From NCBI GenBank assembly GCA_040544425.1, contig JBEONO010000002.1:124001-188000 (forward strand): DNA of 64,000 bases, written 5' to 3'. Below the pieces are notes generated by a model. It made no database searches. It saw nothing but the letters and a program-made list of their open reading frames with translations, and was not told the DNA's origin. The translations under genes were made by a program, and so were the position numbers. Below, one piece after another: positions 1 through 9,048 of this stretch. The DNA comes from Solimicrobium sp040544425. GTDB lineage: Bacteria > Pseudomonadota > Gammaproteobacteria > Burkholderiales > Burkholderiaceae_D. Each line of letters opens with the position of its first letter. Within the stretch, counting starts at the first letter, position 1.

Positions 1-1098
1 CTCACCGGGACCGTTGACAATACATCCCATCACCGCCACATTCATCCCCTCCACTCCGGGGTACTGGGTTTTCCAAACCGGCATCTGGTCGCGCAGGTAG
101 GTTTGAATATCATCGGCCAGCTCCTGAAACACCGTCGATGTAGTTCTGCCACAACCAGGACATGCAATCACCATAGGCGTAAATTTACGCAAGCCCATGG
201 TTTGCAAAATCTCCTGACCGACGATCACTTCTTTGCAACGATCTCCGCCAGGTTCGGGCGTCAATGAAATGCGGATCGTGTCGCCGATTCCTTCCTGCAG
301 AAGTACCGACAATGCCGCAGTTGAAGCAACGATACCCTTGCTGCCCATACCGGCTTCTGTCAGTCCCAGGTGCAGCGGATAATCACAGCGCTTACCCAAC
401 TCCCGGTAAACTGCAATCAGATCTTGCACGCCCGAGACTTTGCAGGACAAAATAATTTTGTCGCCCGCCAACCCTAACTCTTCCGCGCGAACTGCATTTT
501 CCAATGCAGATACGATTAACGCTTCATACATGACTGCCTGTGCCGACCACGGATCCGCACGCTGTGCGTTCTCATCCATAATGCGCGCCAACAGACCCTG
601 ATCCAGGCTGCCCCAATTGACGCCAATACGCACTGGTTTGTTATAACGTGCGGCGATTTCAATCATTTGTGCAAACTGACTGTCGCGCTTTGCGCCCTTC
701 CCCACATTACCGGGATTAATACGATATTTGGACAATGCCTGGGCGCATTCCGGAAAATCTTTCAGCAAGGTGTGCCCGTTGTAGTGAAAATCGCCCACTA
801 ACGGCACATCAATTCCCATGCGATCCAGTTGCTCGCGAAGACCGGCAACCGCTTGCGCCGCCTCCGGAGTATTGACCGTGATGCGCACCAGTTCCGAGCC
901 AGCCCGCGCTAATTCTTTAACTTGAATTGCCGTGCCAATCGCATCAACTGTGTCTGTGTTCGTCATGGACTGAATTACGATCGGCGCGTCTCCGCCAACG
1001 ACCACCTGCCGACTGCCATGTTCAATCACGACTGACCGGCTTTGCCTTCTTTTTGCCGCCCCAGACGCTATCGGGTCATTCACTTTTTCTACTGTCAT
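1..1098 (-). CDS. ispG: 4-hydroxy-3-methylbut-2-enyl diphosphate synthase IspG (GcpE), 3' end cut off
   Basis: IspG is an Fe-S enzyme of the non-mevalonate isoprenoid pathway that converts methylerythritol cyclodiphosphate to HMBPP. Reading the minus strand from the ATG at 1098 gives 366 open codons up to base 1. The frame contains IQSMTNTDT near the N-terminus, TVNTPEAA, a GDFHYNGH motif, GVNWGSLDQ, and the cluster cysteines in ACPGCGRTTS and MGCIVNGPGE. The family in Burkholderiales is about 420 residues, so some 50–60 C-terminal residues lie outside the window. The start lies 8 bases past the stop of the rodZ-like gene, so the two are probably co-transcribed. Identification is secure; the start is chosen because it gives the usual short, basic N-terminal leader. 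Confidence 0.96.
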   Translation of the reverse strand, partial: MTVEKVNDPIASGAAKRRQSRSVVIEHGSRQVVVGGDAPIVIQSMTNTDTVDAIGTAIQVKELARAGSELVRITVNTPEAAQAVAGLREQLDRMGIDVPLVGDFHYNGHTLLKDFPECAQALSKYRINPGNVGKGAKRDSQFAQMIEIAARYNKPVRIGVNWGSLDQGLLARIMDENAQRADPWSAQAVMYEALIVSALENAVRAEELGLAGDKIILSCKVSGVQDLIAVYRELGKRCDYPLHLGLTEAGMGSKGIVASTAALSVLLQEGIGDTIRISLTPEPGGDRCKEVIVGQEILQTMGLRKFTPMVIACPGCGRTTSTVFQELADDIQTYLRDQMPVWKTQYPGVEGMNVAVMGCIVNGPGE

Positions 1099-1105
1099 CC
1101 CAGAC

Positions 1106-2059
1106 TCACTTAACACTGATGCTTGCGACATTATTGCCAGGCTGCGCAGGCAAGACCAAATTCTGACCACGCAATTTAGCTTCAACACCCGGCGCGTTTC
1201 CAAATACAAGATTCAAGGGTTCATTGACGGCGATTACCTCTTCCGACCCTGCTTTATAAATTCTCGAGGTTACAACTGACCCGTTCAGGCGTTTGATCTG
1301 CACCCATGAATCCTGTTTGAAACTCAATGCCAATGCCTGACTCAACGGCACATCAGCGCGTTCAGCTTGCGTGGGGCCAGCATTACTGGCAGGCGAAATT
1401 CCAACCGGATCAGAAGGTCCAGTCGTCGAATTTTTTTCGTTGCCATTATCCGTCAAACCCGGAACCAGCTTTTGTGCGACTTCAGGCTGAACATCCTGCA
1501 CGCCCGTCTGCGAATTTTTATCCGCGCTCACGACGTCTGGTTGTTCGACCACTTTTTCCGCGCCGGGCGTGTAGAACCCACGCACAAAACTTGCCAATTC
1601 AGTCCGATAGACAAACAAACCAACCAGACATAAAAATACCAAAATCAATCCACCAATAATTTTTTGCGAATTATTACTGTGTTTGCCTAATATTGGCATC
1701 CGTCCAGCAGGAAATGGCATATCCAGTTTCGGTCTATCGGCCGGCTTACCTGGGAGCTTTTCAATTTCATTGGTCAATTCTTGCAAAAGTGCCGCCGAAT
1801 CAATCTTCAAAATTTTGGCATAGGTCCGGACAATCCCGCGCACGGTAATTAAATCCGGGAAAACTGTGTAATTTCCAGCTTCGATTTCCATGATCTGGCG
1901 CGGCGACCATTTTAACTGTCCTGCTATCTGCTCGACAGACAGATCTTGCTGGGTGCGGGCCCACGCCAGCTGTTCGCCGACTGTCAATTTTTTCGCGGGC
2001 TGATCCGGTTTATTCACGGGCGGCTCAGGAACGATACTTAATTTAATGACTTCACTCAT
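1106..2059 (-). CDS. rodZ: RodZ-like transmembrane helix-turn-helix protein
   Basis: A 317-residue bitopic inner-membrane protein. Visible order: Xre-type helix-turn-helix at residues 27–92 (VGEQLAWARTQQ...), one transmembrane segment at about 134–152, a Pro/Asn-rich periplasmic linker, and a C-terminal DUF4115 domain from about 240. This is the RodZ architecture; RodZ links MreB to the elongation machinery and sets rod shape. In many proteobacteria it sits beside pilW and ispG, as here. I chose the ATG at 2059 because GGAG lies eight bases upstream; a longer reading to 2092 has no such site. The start overlaps the end of pilW by 8 bases, implying coupled translation. Confidence 0.88.
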   Translation of the reverse strand: MSEVIKLSIVPEPPVNKPDQPAKKLTVGEQLAWARTQQDLSVEQIAGQLKWSPRQIMEIEAGNYTVFPDLITVRGIVRTYAKILKIDSAALLQELTNEIEKLPGKPADRPKLDMPFPAGRMPILGKHSNNSQKIIGGLILVFLCLVGLFVYRTELASFVRGFYTPGAEKVVEQPDVVSADKNSQTGVQDVQPEVAQKLVPGLTDNGNEKNSTTGPSDPVGISPASNAGPTQAERADVPLSQALALSFKQDSWVQIKRLNGSVVTSRIYKAGSEEVIAVNEPLNLVFGNAPGVEAKLRGQNLVLPAQPGNNVASISVK

Positions 2060-2855
2060 TAAATGCTCCATGTTGAGATAAGGCATCCTCATCAGAATCA
2101 GGGAAACGACGATGCAACTGAACTGCCAGGCTTTCCACCGTTACTTGATCATTCAATTTATGGCCAATCCGAATGGCCAGCCACAAAATTTCAGGCGTAT
2201 AGTCTTCCGCCTTGATCAACCGATTGATGTAAAACTGCGCGCGTGTCCAATCTTGTCGTTTATAGTTGATGCGCGACAGATTCAGATTCGTGGTCGGATT
2301 ACTTGCATCAAACCGTACCGATTGTAAAAAATATTTTTCGGCCGATTCAGAGTCCTTCATTTTCAGGCTGCACAATCCTGCGTTATTTAATGCCTTGACT
2401 GGCTGGGTGTAAGTGCGATCTTTAATTACCCGGTCAAACATTTCCATTGCCTGCTTTTCCCGGCCGGTTTGACACAAGAACCAACCGTAGTTATTGGTAT
2501 TGTCTGGATTATTCGGCGCCAGCTTGCTTGCTTTAAGAAAGTCTTGTTCCGCCAATGCATTCTCTTGCGTCTGCATATACACCAAAGCGCGGACGGCATA
2601 TGCATCGCTTAAATTAGGATCAATCGAAATCGCGTTGTTCAGCTCCTTTAATGCAGTGGCCATTTGATCTTGCTGTAAGTAACTGATCCCTAGCTGCAAC
2701 CGAATCGCCGCTCTTTTGGCATCATTGACTTGAACCTGTTGCGTACTGTCAGCCGATGGAGAACCAGTTTTCGGCGTATCGTAAGTTGTTTTACATGCCG
2801 TCAAAAATCCAGACAAAACCAAACTACAACATAACCACCGAGCCAAATTTCTCAT
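2052..2855 (-). CDS. pilW: Type IV pilus biogenesis/stability lipoprotein PilW (PilF)
   Basis: A 267-residue outer-membrane lipoprotein with tetratricopeptide repeats, needed in its family for PilQ secretin assembly or pilus stability. The N-terminus MRNLARWLCC leads into a hydrophobic stretch and a lipobox ending at C21 (FLTAC). TPR helices fill about residues 45–230, with motifs such as ISIDPNLSDAY and LAPNNPDNTNNYGW, the latter typical of PilW/PilF. Start and rlmN stop share one base (TGATG), so translation is probably coupled. A TTG at 2858 would add one residue and is less likely. No other pilus gene lies in the window. Confidence 0.92.
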   Translation of the reverse strand: MRNLARWLCCSLVLSGFLTACKTTYDTPKTGSPSADSTQQVQVNDAKRAAIRLQLGISYLQQDQMATALKELNNAISIDPNLSDAYAVRALVYMQTQENALAEQDFLKASKLAPNNPDNTNNYGWFLCQTGREKQAMEMFDRVIKDRTYTQPVKALNNAGLCSLKMKDSESAEKYFLQSVRFDASNPTTNLNLSRINYKRQDWTRAQFYINRLIKAEDYTPEILWLAIRIGHKLNDQVTVESLAVQLHRRFPDSDEDALSQHGAFNE

Positions 2856-4009
2856 CAAGTTATCTCCACGATTCGTCCAAAGTTAGCACCAAATTTCTTT
2901 TGATATTCAACCTGCTTTTGCATCCGTTCCTGGACACGGGTTCGATCTTGCACTTCACCGGCAAGCTGGCCGCATGCTGCATCGATATCGTCGCCGCGAG
3001 TTTTCCGGATCGTTGTCACCAGTCCGGCATTGGTCAAAATTTGCGCAAATACTTTGATCTGACTGTTCGTCGATCGCTTCAAGCCAGACTCGGGAAAGGG
3101 GTTAAAAGGAATCAAATTAAATTTGCATGGCACGTCGCGTACCAGTTCGATTAACTCTCTGGCATGCTGATCGGTATCGTTCACACCGTCTAGCATGCAG
3201 TACTCAAACGTCACAAAATCTCTTGGAGCGAATTCGAGGTAACGCCTGCATGCCGCCATCAATTCCACCAAGGGATATTTTTTATTCAGGGGTACCAGGC
3301 CGTCGCGCAGGGTATCGTTCGAGGCGTGCAGGGAAACGGCCAGGGCAACGGCACATTCCTGCGACAATTTATCCATCATTGGAACAACACCACTGGTCGA
3401 TAATGTCACCCTGCGGCGTGAAAGCCCATAGGCATTATCATCCAGCATTAATTTCAATGCTGTGACAGTAGGTTCAAAATTCAACAGCGGCTCGCCCATG
3501 CCCATCATCACAACATTAGTGATCTGGCGCTCGCCTTTTTGACCAGGCAAGATGCCTTTGGTCTTGCGTAATTCAAATTCCGCCATCCACAACTGGCCAA
3601 TAATTTCTGCCACCGTGAGATTGCGGTTAAAACCTTGTTTACCCGTCGAACAAAATCGACAATTGACCACACAACCGGCCTGGGTAGAGATGCAAAGAGT
3701 GCCGCGATTTTCTTCGGGGATGAAAACGGTTTCAATGGCGTTGCCCTGCCCCACATCCAACAGCCATTTTCTGGTGCCGTCGCTAGAGGTATGATCACTG
3801 ATCGCCTGCGGTGCACTTACCGTGGCACGTCCGGACAATTTATCACGCAAGGATTTGGCCAGATCAGTCATTGCATCAAAGTCGCTGACGCCGAATTGAT
3901 GGATCCAACGCTGTAATTGTTTGGCGCGAAACGGCTTCTCGCCCAACTCACCGCAATAAGCGATCAGTTGAGCCGGATCTAGATCCAATAAATTAACGAG
4001 TGCCGTCAT
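2855..4009 (-). CDS. rlmN: Dual-specificity rRNA/tRNA adenine-C2 methyltransferase RlmN
   Basis: A 384-residue radical-SAM methyltransferase that makes m2A2503 in 23S rRNA and m2A37 in some tRNAs. The Fe-S triad CVVNCRFC gives C113, C117 and C120. C106, seven residues before the triad, and C346 in AACGQLAG correspond to the two catalytic cysteines of the E. coli enzyme. MMGMGEPLLNF is the conserved SAM-binding stretch. The gene follows ndk after about 58 bases and overlaps pilW by one base, consistent with an ndk-rlmN-pilW-rodZ-ispG transcription unit, an order common in betaproteobacteria. Confidence 0.96.
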   Translation of the reverse strand: MTALVNLLDLDPAQLIAYCGELGEKPFRAKQLQRWIHQFGVSDFDAMTDLAKSLRDKLSGRATVSAPQAISDHTSSDGTRKWLLDVGQGNAIETVFIPEENRGTLCISTQAGCVVNCRFCSTGKQGFNRNLTVAEIIGQLWMAEFELRKTKGILPGQKGERQITNVVMMGMGEPLLNFEPTVTALKLMLDDNAYGLSRRRVTLSTSGVVPMMDKLSQECAVALAVSLHASNDTLRDGLVPLNKKYPLVELMAACRRYLEFAPRDFVTFEYCMLDGVNDTDQHARELIELVRDVPCKFNLIPFNPFPESGLKRSTNSQIKVFAQILTNAGLVTTIRKTRGDDIDAACGQLAGEVQDRTRVQERMQKQVEYQKKFGANFGRIVEIT

Positions 4010-4066
4010 TGACTTCTTTCAAACCAAAAAAACGCTTACTAAACAATTACAAACTGATTCACGAAA

Positions 4067-4492
4067 TTAACGTGAAAACACATTCAACGCCGGGAAAAAA
4101 TACGCGATTTCAACATCGGCTGTTTCTTTCGCATCTGAACCGTGCACTGCATTTGCATCGATAGAATCTGCAAAATCAGCACGGATCGTGCCTTTTTCAG
4201 CCTTCTTAGGGTCGGTTGCGCCCATTAAATCACGGTGCGTCAGAATCGCATTTTCACCTTCCAGCACGGTGACCATCACCGGACCTGAAATCATAAACTC
4301 GACCAAATCGTTGAAAAATGGACGTGCTTTGTGCACTGCATAAAAACCTTCAGCTTCAGCACGAGACAATTGAACCATGCGTGCTGCGATGATTTTCAAA
4401 CCTGCTGATTCAAAACGGCTGTAAATTTGACCGATTACATTTTTTGCAACTGCATCAGGTTTAATAATAGATAAAGTGCGTTCAATTGCCAT
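4067..4492 (-). CDS. ndk: Nucleoside diphosphate kinase
   Basis: A cytosolic 141-residue enzyme that transfers the terminal phosphate of ATP to other nucleoside diphosphates through a phosphohistidine. The frame has ERTLSIIKPDAVAKN at the N-terminus and the active-site His117 within NAVHGSD; length and residue numbering equal the family norm. The ATG at 4492 is preferred over a 4-codon-longer reading because TTGGAG sits eight bases before it. It is the probable first gene of the minus-strand run ending at ispG. Confidence 0.97.
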   Translation of the reverse strand: MAIERTLSIIKPDAVAKNVIGQIYSRFESAGLKIIAARMVQLSRAEAEGFYAVHKARPFFNDLVEFMISGPVMVTVLEGENAILTHRDLMGATDPKKAEKGTIRADFADSIDANAVHGSDAKETADVEIAYFFPALNVFSR

Positions 4493-4839
4493 ACAAAACT
4501 CCAATAAAATGAAAGGATTAAGGGTAAAAAATTAAAAATCACCTAACCGTGGATTTTAACATGAATTCACTTGCCACCTATCAATTTAGCCAACATACAA
4601 GATTTCACCCAAATAATTTTGTAGCAAAATGCTACTGACATGGATCGATACAATAGCCCGCTTGAATTTTCACTACCTGCACAAATATGTGGGGGTGCGT
4701 CATGCAATGTAATAACCGACTTGTCGGGCTATTCGTGATGGCTGGTCCGTTAGTTATTCAACATTTTTGAATAACATCAGATCAACACCGTATGTGTTAT
4801 GCTTGCCACGTTATTTGGTCATTCAACTGGGGATTTAAA
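4493..4839. other. Divergent intergenic region between ndk and the BI-1 family gene
   Basis: About 350 A+T-rich bases with no credible ORF. It should hold the promoters of ndk (leftward) and the BI-1 gene (rightward). The clearest element is a perfect 9-bp inverted repeat close to the BI-1 gene, listed separately. I could not find a convincing ndk promoter by eye. Confidence 0.6.
4753..4775. promoter_or_regulatory. Perfect 9-bp inverted repeat with possible promoter for the BI-1 gene
   Basis: GTTATTCAA, five bases, then TTGAATAAC: a perfect inverted repeat 65–87 bases upstream of the ATG at 4840. The right arm contains TTGAAT (4767–4772), which with TATGTG at 4791–4796 (18-bp spacer) could be a sigma-70-type promoter. 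A repeat overlapping a –35 box would suit an operator. Function is inference. Confidence 0.4.
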
Positions 4840-5532
4840 ATGAGTCAAAATCTTGAACAATCTATTGTATTCGGTAACGACAGCGCGTTAATTCGCCATA
4901 GAGTTCTGCGCAATACATATTGGCTGCTTGCGCTATCCATGATACCCACCGTGTTAGGCGCCTGGTTGGGCGTCGAAATGAATTTCTCATTATTTCAGGG
5001 CAGACCTGGAATGTCTTTCCTGGTCTTTATGGTCGTTGCCTTCGGATTTATGTACGCGATAGAAAAAACCAAAGAGTCCGCGATCGGCGTTGCCGTTTTG
5101 CTGGGCTTTACCTTCTTCATGGGGCTGATGTTGTCACGCCTGATCAGTTATACCTTGGGTTATTCAAACGGCGGCACATTGATCATGACTGCTTTTGGCG
5201 GAACCGCTGCTATTCTGGCTGTCATGGCGTCGATCGCAACAACTTCAAAAAGAGACTTTTCTGGCTTGGGCAAATGGCTGTTTGTCGGCCTGATGGTAAT
5301 TATTGTCGCAAGCATTGCCAATATCTTCCTGCACATCCCGGCTTTATATTTAACCATCTCGGTAATCGCAATCGGTATCTTTTCTGCTTATATTCTTTAT
5401 GACGTGCAGCAAGTCATTAATGGTGGCGAGACCAACTACATTTCGGCGACCTTGCGTATTTATTTGGATGTCTACAATATTTTCGTGAATTTACTCTCTC
5501 TGCTGGGAATCTTTGGCGGGAACCGCAACTAA
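4840..5532 (+). CDS. Bax inhibitor-1/YccA family membrane protein
   Basis: A 230-residue inner-membrane protein with seven predicted hydrophobic segments covering most of the chain after residue 25, ending in the family's typical region with YILYDVQQVI and a short basic tail after GIFGG. The family includes E. coli YccA, a modulator of FtsH proteolysis, and YbhL. The start at 4840 has GGGGA a few bases upstream; the longer reading from 4792 is rejected. Monocistronic, closed by a terminator shared with rlmD. Exact role in this organism is unknown. Confidence 0.9.
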   Translation: MSQNLEQSIVFGNDSALIRHRVLRNTYWLLALSMIPTVLGAWLGVEMNFSLFQGRPGMSFLVFMVVAFGFMYAIEKTKESAIGVAVLLGFTFFMGLMLSRLISYTLGYSNGGTLIMTAFGGTAAILAVMASIATTSKRDFSGLGKWLFVGLMVIIVASIANIFLHIPALYLTISVIAIGIFSAYILYDVQQVINGGETNYISATLRIYLDVYNIFVNLLSLLGIFGGNRN

Positions 5533-5553
5533 AATTTCCCCATTAATTTCCAC

Positions 5554-5584
5554 AAAAATGCCGGCCGTTCAGGTCGGCATTTTT
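5554..5584. terminator. Bidirectional intrinsic terminator between the BI-1 gene and rlmD
   Basis: AAAAATGCCG at the left pairs with CGGCATTTTT at the right across a short GC-rich centre. The A-run on one side and T-run on the other let it work in both directions, which suits two convergent genes whose stops flank it. Confidence 0.85.
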
Positions 5585-6921
5585 CATGCCAAATCGAATA
5601 CCGCCATCGATTCGACATGCGAAGTATGCGGAAACATGTTAATCACGCCGGCATAATTCATCACATACCCGGCCTTGACCAACAACCCAGCATCGCGCGC
5701 CAATGTGCCTGGGCTGCATGAAACATAGACAATCCGTTTTGGCAAGAAGTCGCGACGTTTTACTGACAGCTCCAATAAGGCCTCACACAAAGCCATTGCG
5801 CCGTCGCGAGGCGGATCAACCAGATAACGATCAAACCTGCCAAGTTTTAACAGATCATCCGCCGAGATTTCAAACAGGTTGCGTGTGCTGAAACTGGTCT
5901 TATCCGACAATCCGTTTGCGCTCGCATTGTCGAAAGCCCGCTTGGACAATGTTTCACTTCCCTCAATCCCAACCACTTGGCCCGCCTGGGTCGCGATCGG
6001 CAATGTAAAATTTCCCAGTCCACAAAATAAATCCGCGATCCGATCTTCCGGTTGCGCATCCAACAGACGCAGAGCGCGCACCACCAGCACCCGATTAATA
6101 TGGTGGTTAACCTGGGTAAAGTCGGTGGGTTTAAATGGCATCTTAATGCCAAACTCCGGCAATAAATAATGCAATTGAGGACTTTTTGGATAGAAAATTT
6201 CAACGGACTCAATTCCTCCGGTTTGCAGCCACCATTGAATCTTGAATTGATCAGCAAATTGTTTCAACAATACTTCGTCGCCAGCATTAAACGGTCGCAT
6301 GATACGCAGTACCATGGCGGTTACATCTTCACCCACAGCCAGTTCAATTTGAGGCAAATCATCGATGATGGAGAGCTGAGAAATCAACTCACGCAGCGGC
6401 ATCATCATTTTTGAAACATGGGGCGGCAGAATTTCACAGGTTTCGGTATTGGCCACGTAACGTGATTTTTTTTCATGAAACCCGACCAACACCAGGCCTT
6501 TTTTAACAACATTGCGCACCGATAGACGCGCGCGATAGCGATATCCCCAAATCGGCCCAACGATTGGCCGCAAGATTGTTCGCGGTTTTACTTTACTGAT
6601 GTGCCAGAGACTATCTTCCAGGACCCGCTGCTTAATTGCCACCTGCGCGTCGGGATCCAGATGCTGCATCGAGCAGCCACCGCATAATCCAAAGTATTCG
6701 CATTTCGGTTTGATGCGTTGCGACGATTCGCGATGCAATTGCGTCATCTGCGCATTTTCCCAGTGCGGCTTTTTCCGGTAGCTTTGAAAACTGACGACTT
6801 CACCTGGTAAAGCGCCATCGACAAAGACTACTTTGCCGGTCGAGCCGTCTTCATTGTGCAAATGACCAATGCCGCGGGCATCCATATCAAGAGCGGTGAT
6901 TTTCATTTTATTGTCAGACAT
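5584..6921 (-). CDS. rlmD: 23S rRNA (uracil-1939-C5)-methyltransferase RlmD (RumA)
   Basis: A 445-residue SAM-dependent RNA methyltransferase. It has an N-terminal TRAM-like beta-barrel, an Fe-S cluster set with C74, C80 and C83 (CEYFGLCGGC) plus a later cysteine in TETCEIL, a Rossmann motif DLFCGLGNFTLPIA, and the catalytic cysteine in VSCSPGTLARD. Length matches the family. ATG at 6921 is preferred over an upstream TTG at 6933, though no strong ribosome site is visible for either. It lies downstream of rpoS but a strong hairpin separates them, so it probably has its own promoter. Confidence 0.94.
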   Translation of the reverse strand: MSDNKMKITALDMDARGIGHLHNEDGSTGKVVFVDGALPGEVVSFQSYRKKPHWENAQMTQLHRESSQRIKPKCEYFGLCGGCSMQHLDPDAQVAIKQRVLEDSLWHISKVKPRTILRPIVGPIWGYRYRARLSVRNVVKKGLVLVGFHEKKSRYVANTETCEILPPHVSKMMMPLRELISQLSIIDDLPQIELAVGEDVTAMVLRIMRPFNAGDEVLLKQFADQFKIQWWLQTGGIESVEIFYPKSPQLHYLLPEFGIKMPFKPTDFTQVNHHINRVLVVRALRLLDAQPEDRIADLFCGLGNFTLPIATQAGQVVGIEGSETLSKRAFDNASANGLSDKTSFSTRNLFEISADDLLKLGRFDRYLVDPPRDGAMALCEALLELSVKRRDFLPKRIVYVSCSPGTLARDAGLLVKAGYVMNYAGVINMFPHTSHVESMAVFDLA

Positions 6922-7020
6922 AGGCGCTGGCAAAACATCGACAAATCGACATTTTCAAAGAGGAGTTTGGATAAGGTTGGCGAGTATAACAGGGAACGTG
7001 CAATACTAAAACCGGGCAAA

Positions 7021-7055
7021 AACTAAGGGGCACTGATTAGTGCCCCCCTTAGTTA
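7021..7055 (-). terminator. Strong intrinsic terminator after rpoS
   Basis: On the minus strand a long stem (AACTAAGGGGGGCACT pairing with AGTGCCCCTTAGTT) with a four-base loop is followed by TTTTT. It lies just past the rpoS stop at 7078 and is the clearest terminator in the window. Confidence 0.9.
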
Positions 7056-7077
7056 TTTGCAATCAATCCGGATAGGA

Positions 7078-8127
7078 TTACAGCAATGCGTCGCGGCCTA
7101 CACCGCGTGAAGAGAATGAACGTTTCAGTTTGATCAGTGCCTCTTGCTGGATTTGACGAATCCGTTCGCGAGTGACGCCCATTTCTTCGGCGAGGGTTTC
7201 CAGAGTTGCAGGATCATCGTTATCCAAACCGAAACGGCGCATGATCACGATACGTTGTTTATCGGGTAATTTTGACAACCACTCTCTTACCAAGCCACTT
7301 AATTCACGTCGTTCAGCACGATTATCAGGTCCGTCGTCACTGTCGCCTGGCAGCATATCCATCAAACTGGACTGCGGATCGTTATCGAGCGGCATATCCA
7401 ATGAAGTTGCATGCTCCGATAACGCCAGAATGTCCTGAACTTCACCCATCGGACGACCAACCAGGTTGGCGATATCTTCAATTGCTGCATCGCGTCCGTC
7501 ATGATGCTGGGCTTCGAGATGATATTTGGCGCGCAATATTTGATTGAGTTCGCGTACCACGTGCACCGGCAAGCGAATCGTACGGGCCTGATTCATGATT
7601 GCACGTTCGATACTTTGTCTGATCCACCAGGTAGCGTAAGTCGAAAACCGAAAACCGCGCTCAGGTTCAAATTTATCGATTGCGTGCATCAAGCCCAGAT
7701 TACCTTCTTCGATCATGTCCAATAAGGCAACGCCGCGGTTGATGTAATGCTTTGCGATTGAAACGACCAAACGTAAATTATGTTCAATCATTTTCTGGCG
7801 CGCCACAAAGTCGCCTTTTTTGGCCAGCGTTGCGCAAGCCAATTCTTCGGGAGCGGTTAACAAAGGGCGCGTGCCGATTTGATTTAAATAATATTGAGTT
7901 GTATCTGTAGACAACTCTGCTGCCAGCACTGTTTTCAATTCATCAACAGGTTCAACAATGGACTCTTTTACATCGTCTGAATCTTGATCATCGTTTGAGC
8001 CGTCCGATAATTCAACTTCACGTAAATCTTCCGAAGTTTCTTCGGATAGTTCCTCTTCAAGGAGGTTGTGTTTGGCTGTCATGGCATTTACTCGACTTAA
8101 GGTTGATGGAATGCTTCTCGAATTCAT
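7078..8127 (-). CDS. rpoS: RNA polymerase sigma factor RpoS (stationary phase/general stress)
   Basis: A 349-residue primary-like sigma-70 factor lacking the long region 1 insert of RpoD. Visible regions: 1.2/2.1 (DTTQYYLNQIG), 2.3–2.4 (RGFRFSTYATWWIRQSIERAI), 3 (VHVVRELN), 4.2 helix-turn-helix (LAEEMGVTRERIRQIQ). An acidic N-terminal segment precedes them. The ATG at 8127 overlaps the nlpD stop as ATGA, suggesting coupling; an internal ATG at 8082 would give 334 residues, closer to E. coli RpoS, and remains possible. The nlpD-rpoS order is the classic one, in which the main rpoS promoter lies inside nlpD. Confidence 0.95.
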   Translation of the reverse strand: MNSRSIPSTLSRVNAMTAKHNLLEEELSEETSEDLREVELSDGSNDDQDSDDVKESIVEPVDELKTVLAAELSTDTTQYYLNQIGTRPLLTAPEELACATLAKKGDFVARQKMIEHNLRLVVSIAKHYINRGVALLDMIEEGNLGLMHAIDKFEPERGFRFSTYATWWIRQSIERAIMNQARTIRLPVHVVRELNQILRAKYHLEAQHHDGRDAAIEDIANLVGRPMGEVQDILALSEHATSLDMPLDNDPQSSLMDMLPGDSDDGPDNRAERRELSGLVREWLSKLPDKQRIVIMRRFGLDNDDPATLETLAEEMGVTRERIRQIQQEALIKLKRSFSSRGVGRDALL

Positions 8128-9038
8128 CGACCCGGCAAAAATTTCATTGGATCGACTGGTTTGCCCTGCTGACGTATCTCAAAATGCAACTTCACTACAT
8201 CGCTGTCCGAATTTCCCATCTCTGCAATTTTCTGACCCTTACTGATGATCTGCTTTTCTTTAACGACGATTGTTTTGTTATGCGCATAAGCCGACAACAA
8301 GTTATTAGTATGTTTAATGATTACCAAATTGCCGTAACCGCGGATACCGCTGCCTGCATACATCACAGTTCCAGCTGCCGCAGAAAAAACATCTTGCCCC
8401 ATACTTCCGGAGATATCGATCCCCTTACTTTTGTTATCGTCAAAATTTGCAACGACTTTACCTTCCGCAGGCCAAATCCAAACAATTTCATCCAAAATCT
8501 TCGTTTCAGGGGTTTTTTCTGCCATTTTCTCAACCGGTTTTGCAACATCTTTCCCTGAAGAAACATTCTGTGGGTCATTTTTTTGCATTTCCGCCAACGT
8601 TGCGTCGGAATAAGGGCGCTTGTCGGCGCGCGGACCATTCTTATTGTTGTTGGATGGGGCCCCCGTAACCGCTGATCCAAGCGGCCGAACTTCAACACCA
8701 TTCGGATTACTGACGCTGCCATCGGGAGGGGCGATCCTTAAAACCTGTCCGACCTTAATATCGTTTGGATTGGCCAGGTTGTTCCAGGTGACGATATCAC
8801 TGTAACTTTGTCCCTTGTCCAAAGCGATACGATATAAAGTGTCTCCCTTCTTGACAATGTACTGCGATTGCGAATCTTCCGGCTTGGCCGGTGTTGCGGC
8901 GACCGGCGCTGTACCAGATTGTTCTTTGCCTGCTTGCGGACTGCGATCTTCAATAGGTGCTTTTTTGGTTGCCGTTCCGCAGGCGACCAACAAACCACCC
9001 ACCAGCAAATAAATGACAAGATTTTTTATACGATTCAT
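8124..9038 (-). CDS. nlpD: NlpD-like lipoprotein with LysM and degenerate LytM domain
   Basis: A 304-residue envelope lipoprotein. Signal peptide with lipobox ending at C20 (LLVAC), a Ser/Pro-rich linker, a LysM domain at about 60–105 (YIVKKGDTLYRIALDKGQSYSD), a disordered middle, then a LytM/M23 domain from about 190. Zinc ligands of active LytM enzymes are missing: the stretch reads KGIDISG and LHFEIR as in E. coli NlpD, which is an activator of amidase AmiC and not itself a hydrolase. Expected role: septal peptidoglycan splitting during division. It sits between pcm and rpoS, as in gammaproteobacteria. Confidence 0.93.
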   Translation of the reverse strand: MNRIKNLVIYLLVGGLLVACGTATKKAPIEDRSPQAGKEQSGTAPVAATPAKPEDSQSQYIVKKGDTLYRIALDKGQSYSDIVTWNNLANPNDIKVGQVLRIAPPDGSVSNPNGVEVRPLGSAVTGAPSNNNKNGPRADKRPYSDATLAEMQKNDPQNVSSGKDVAKPVEKMAEKTPETKILDEIVWIWPAEGKVVANFDDNKSKGIDISGSMGQDVFSAAAGTVMYAGSGIRGYGNLVIIKHTNNLLSAYAHNKTIVVKEKQIISKGQKIAEMGNSDSDVVKLHFEIRQQGKPVDPMKFLPGR

Positions 9039-9048
9039 GCGTTAACTC

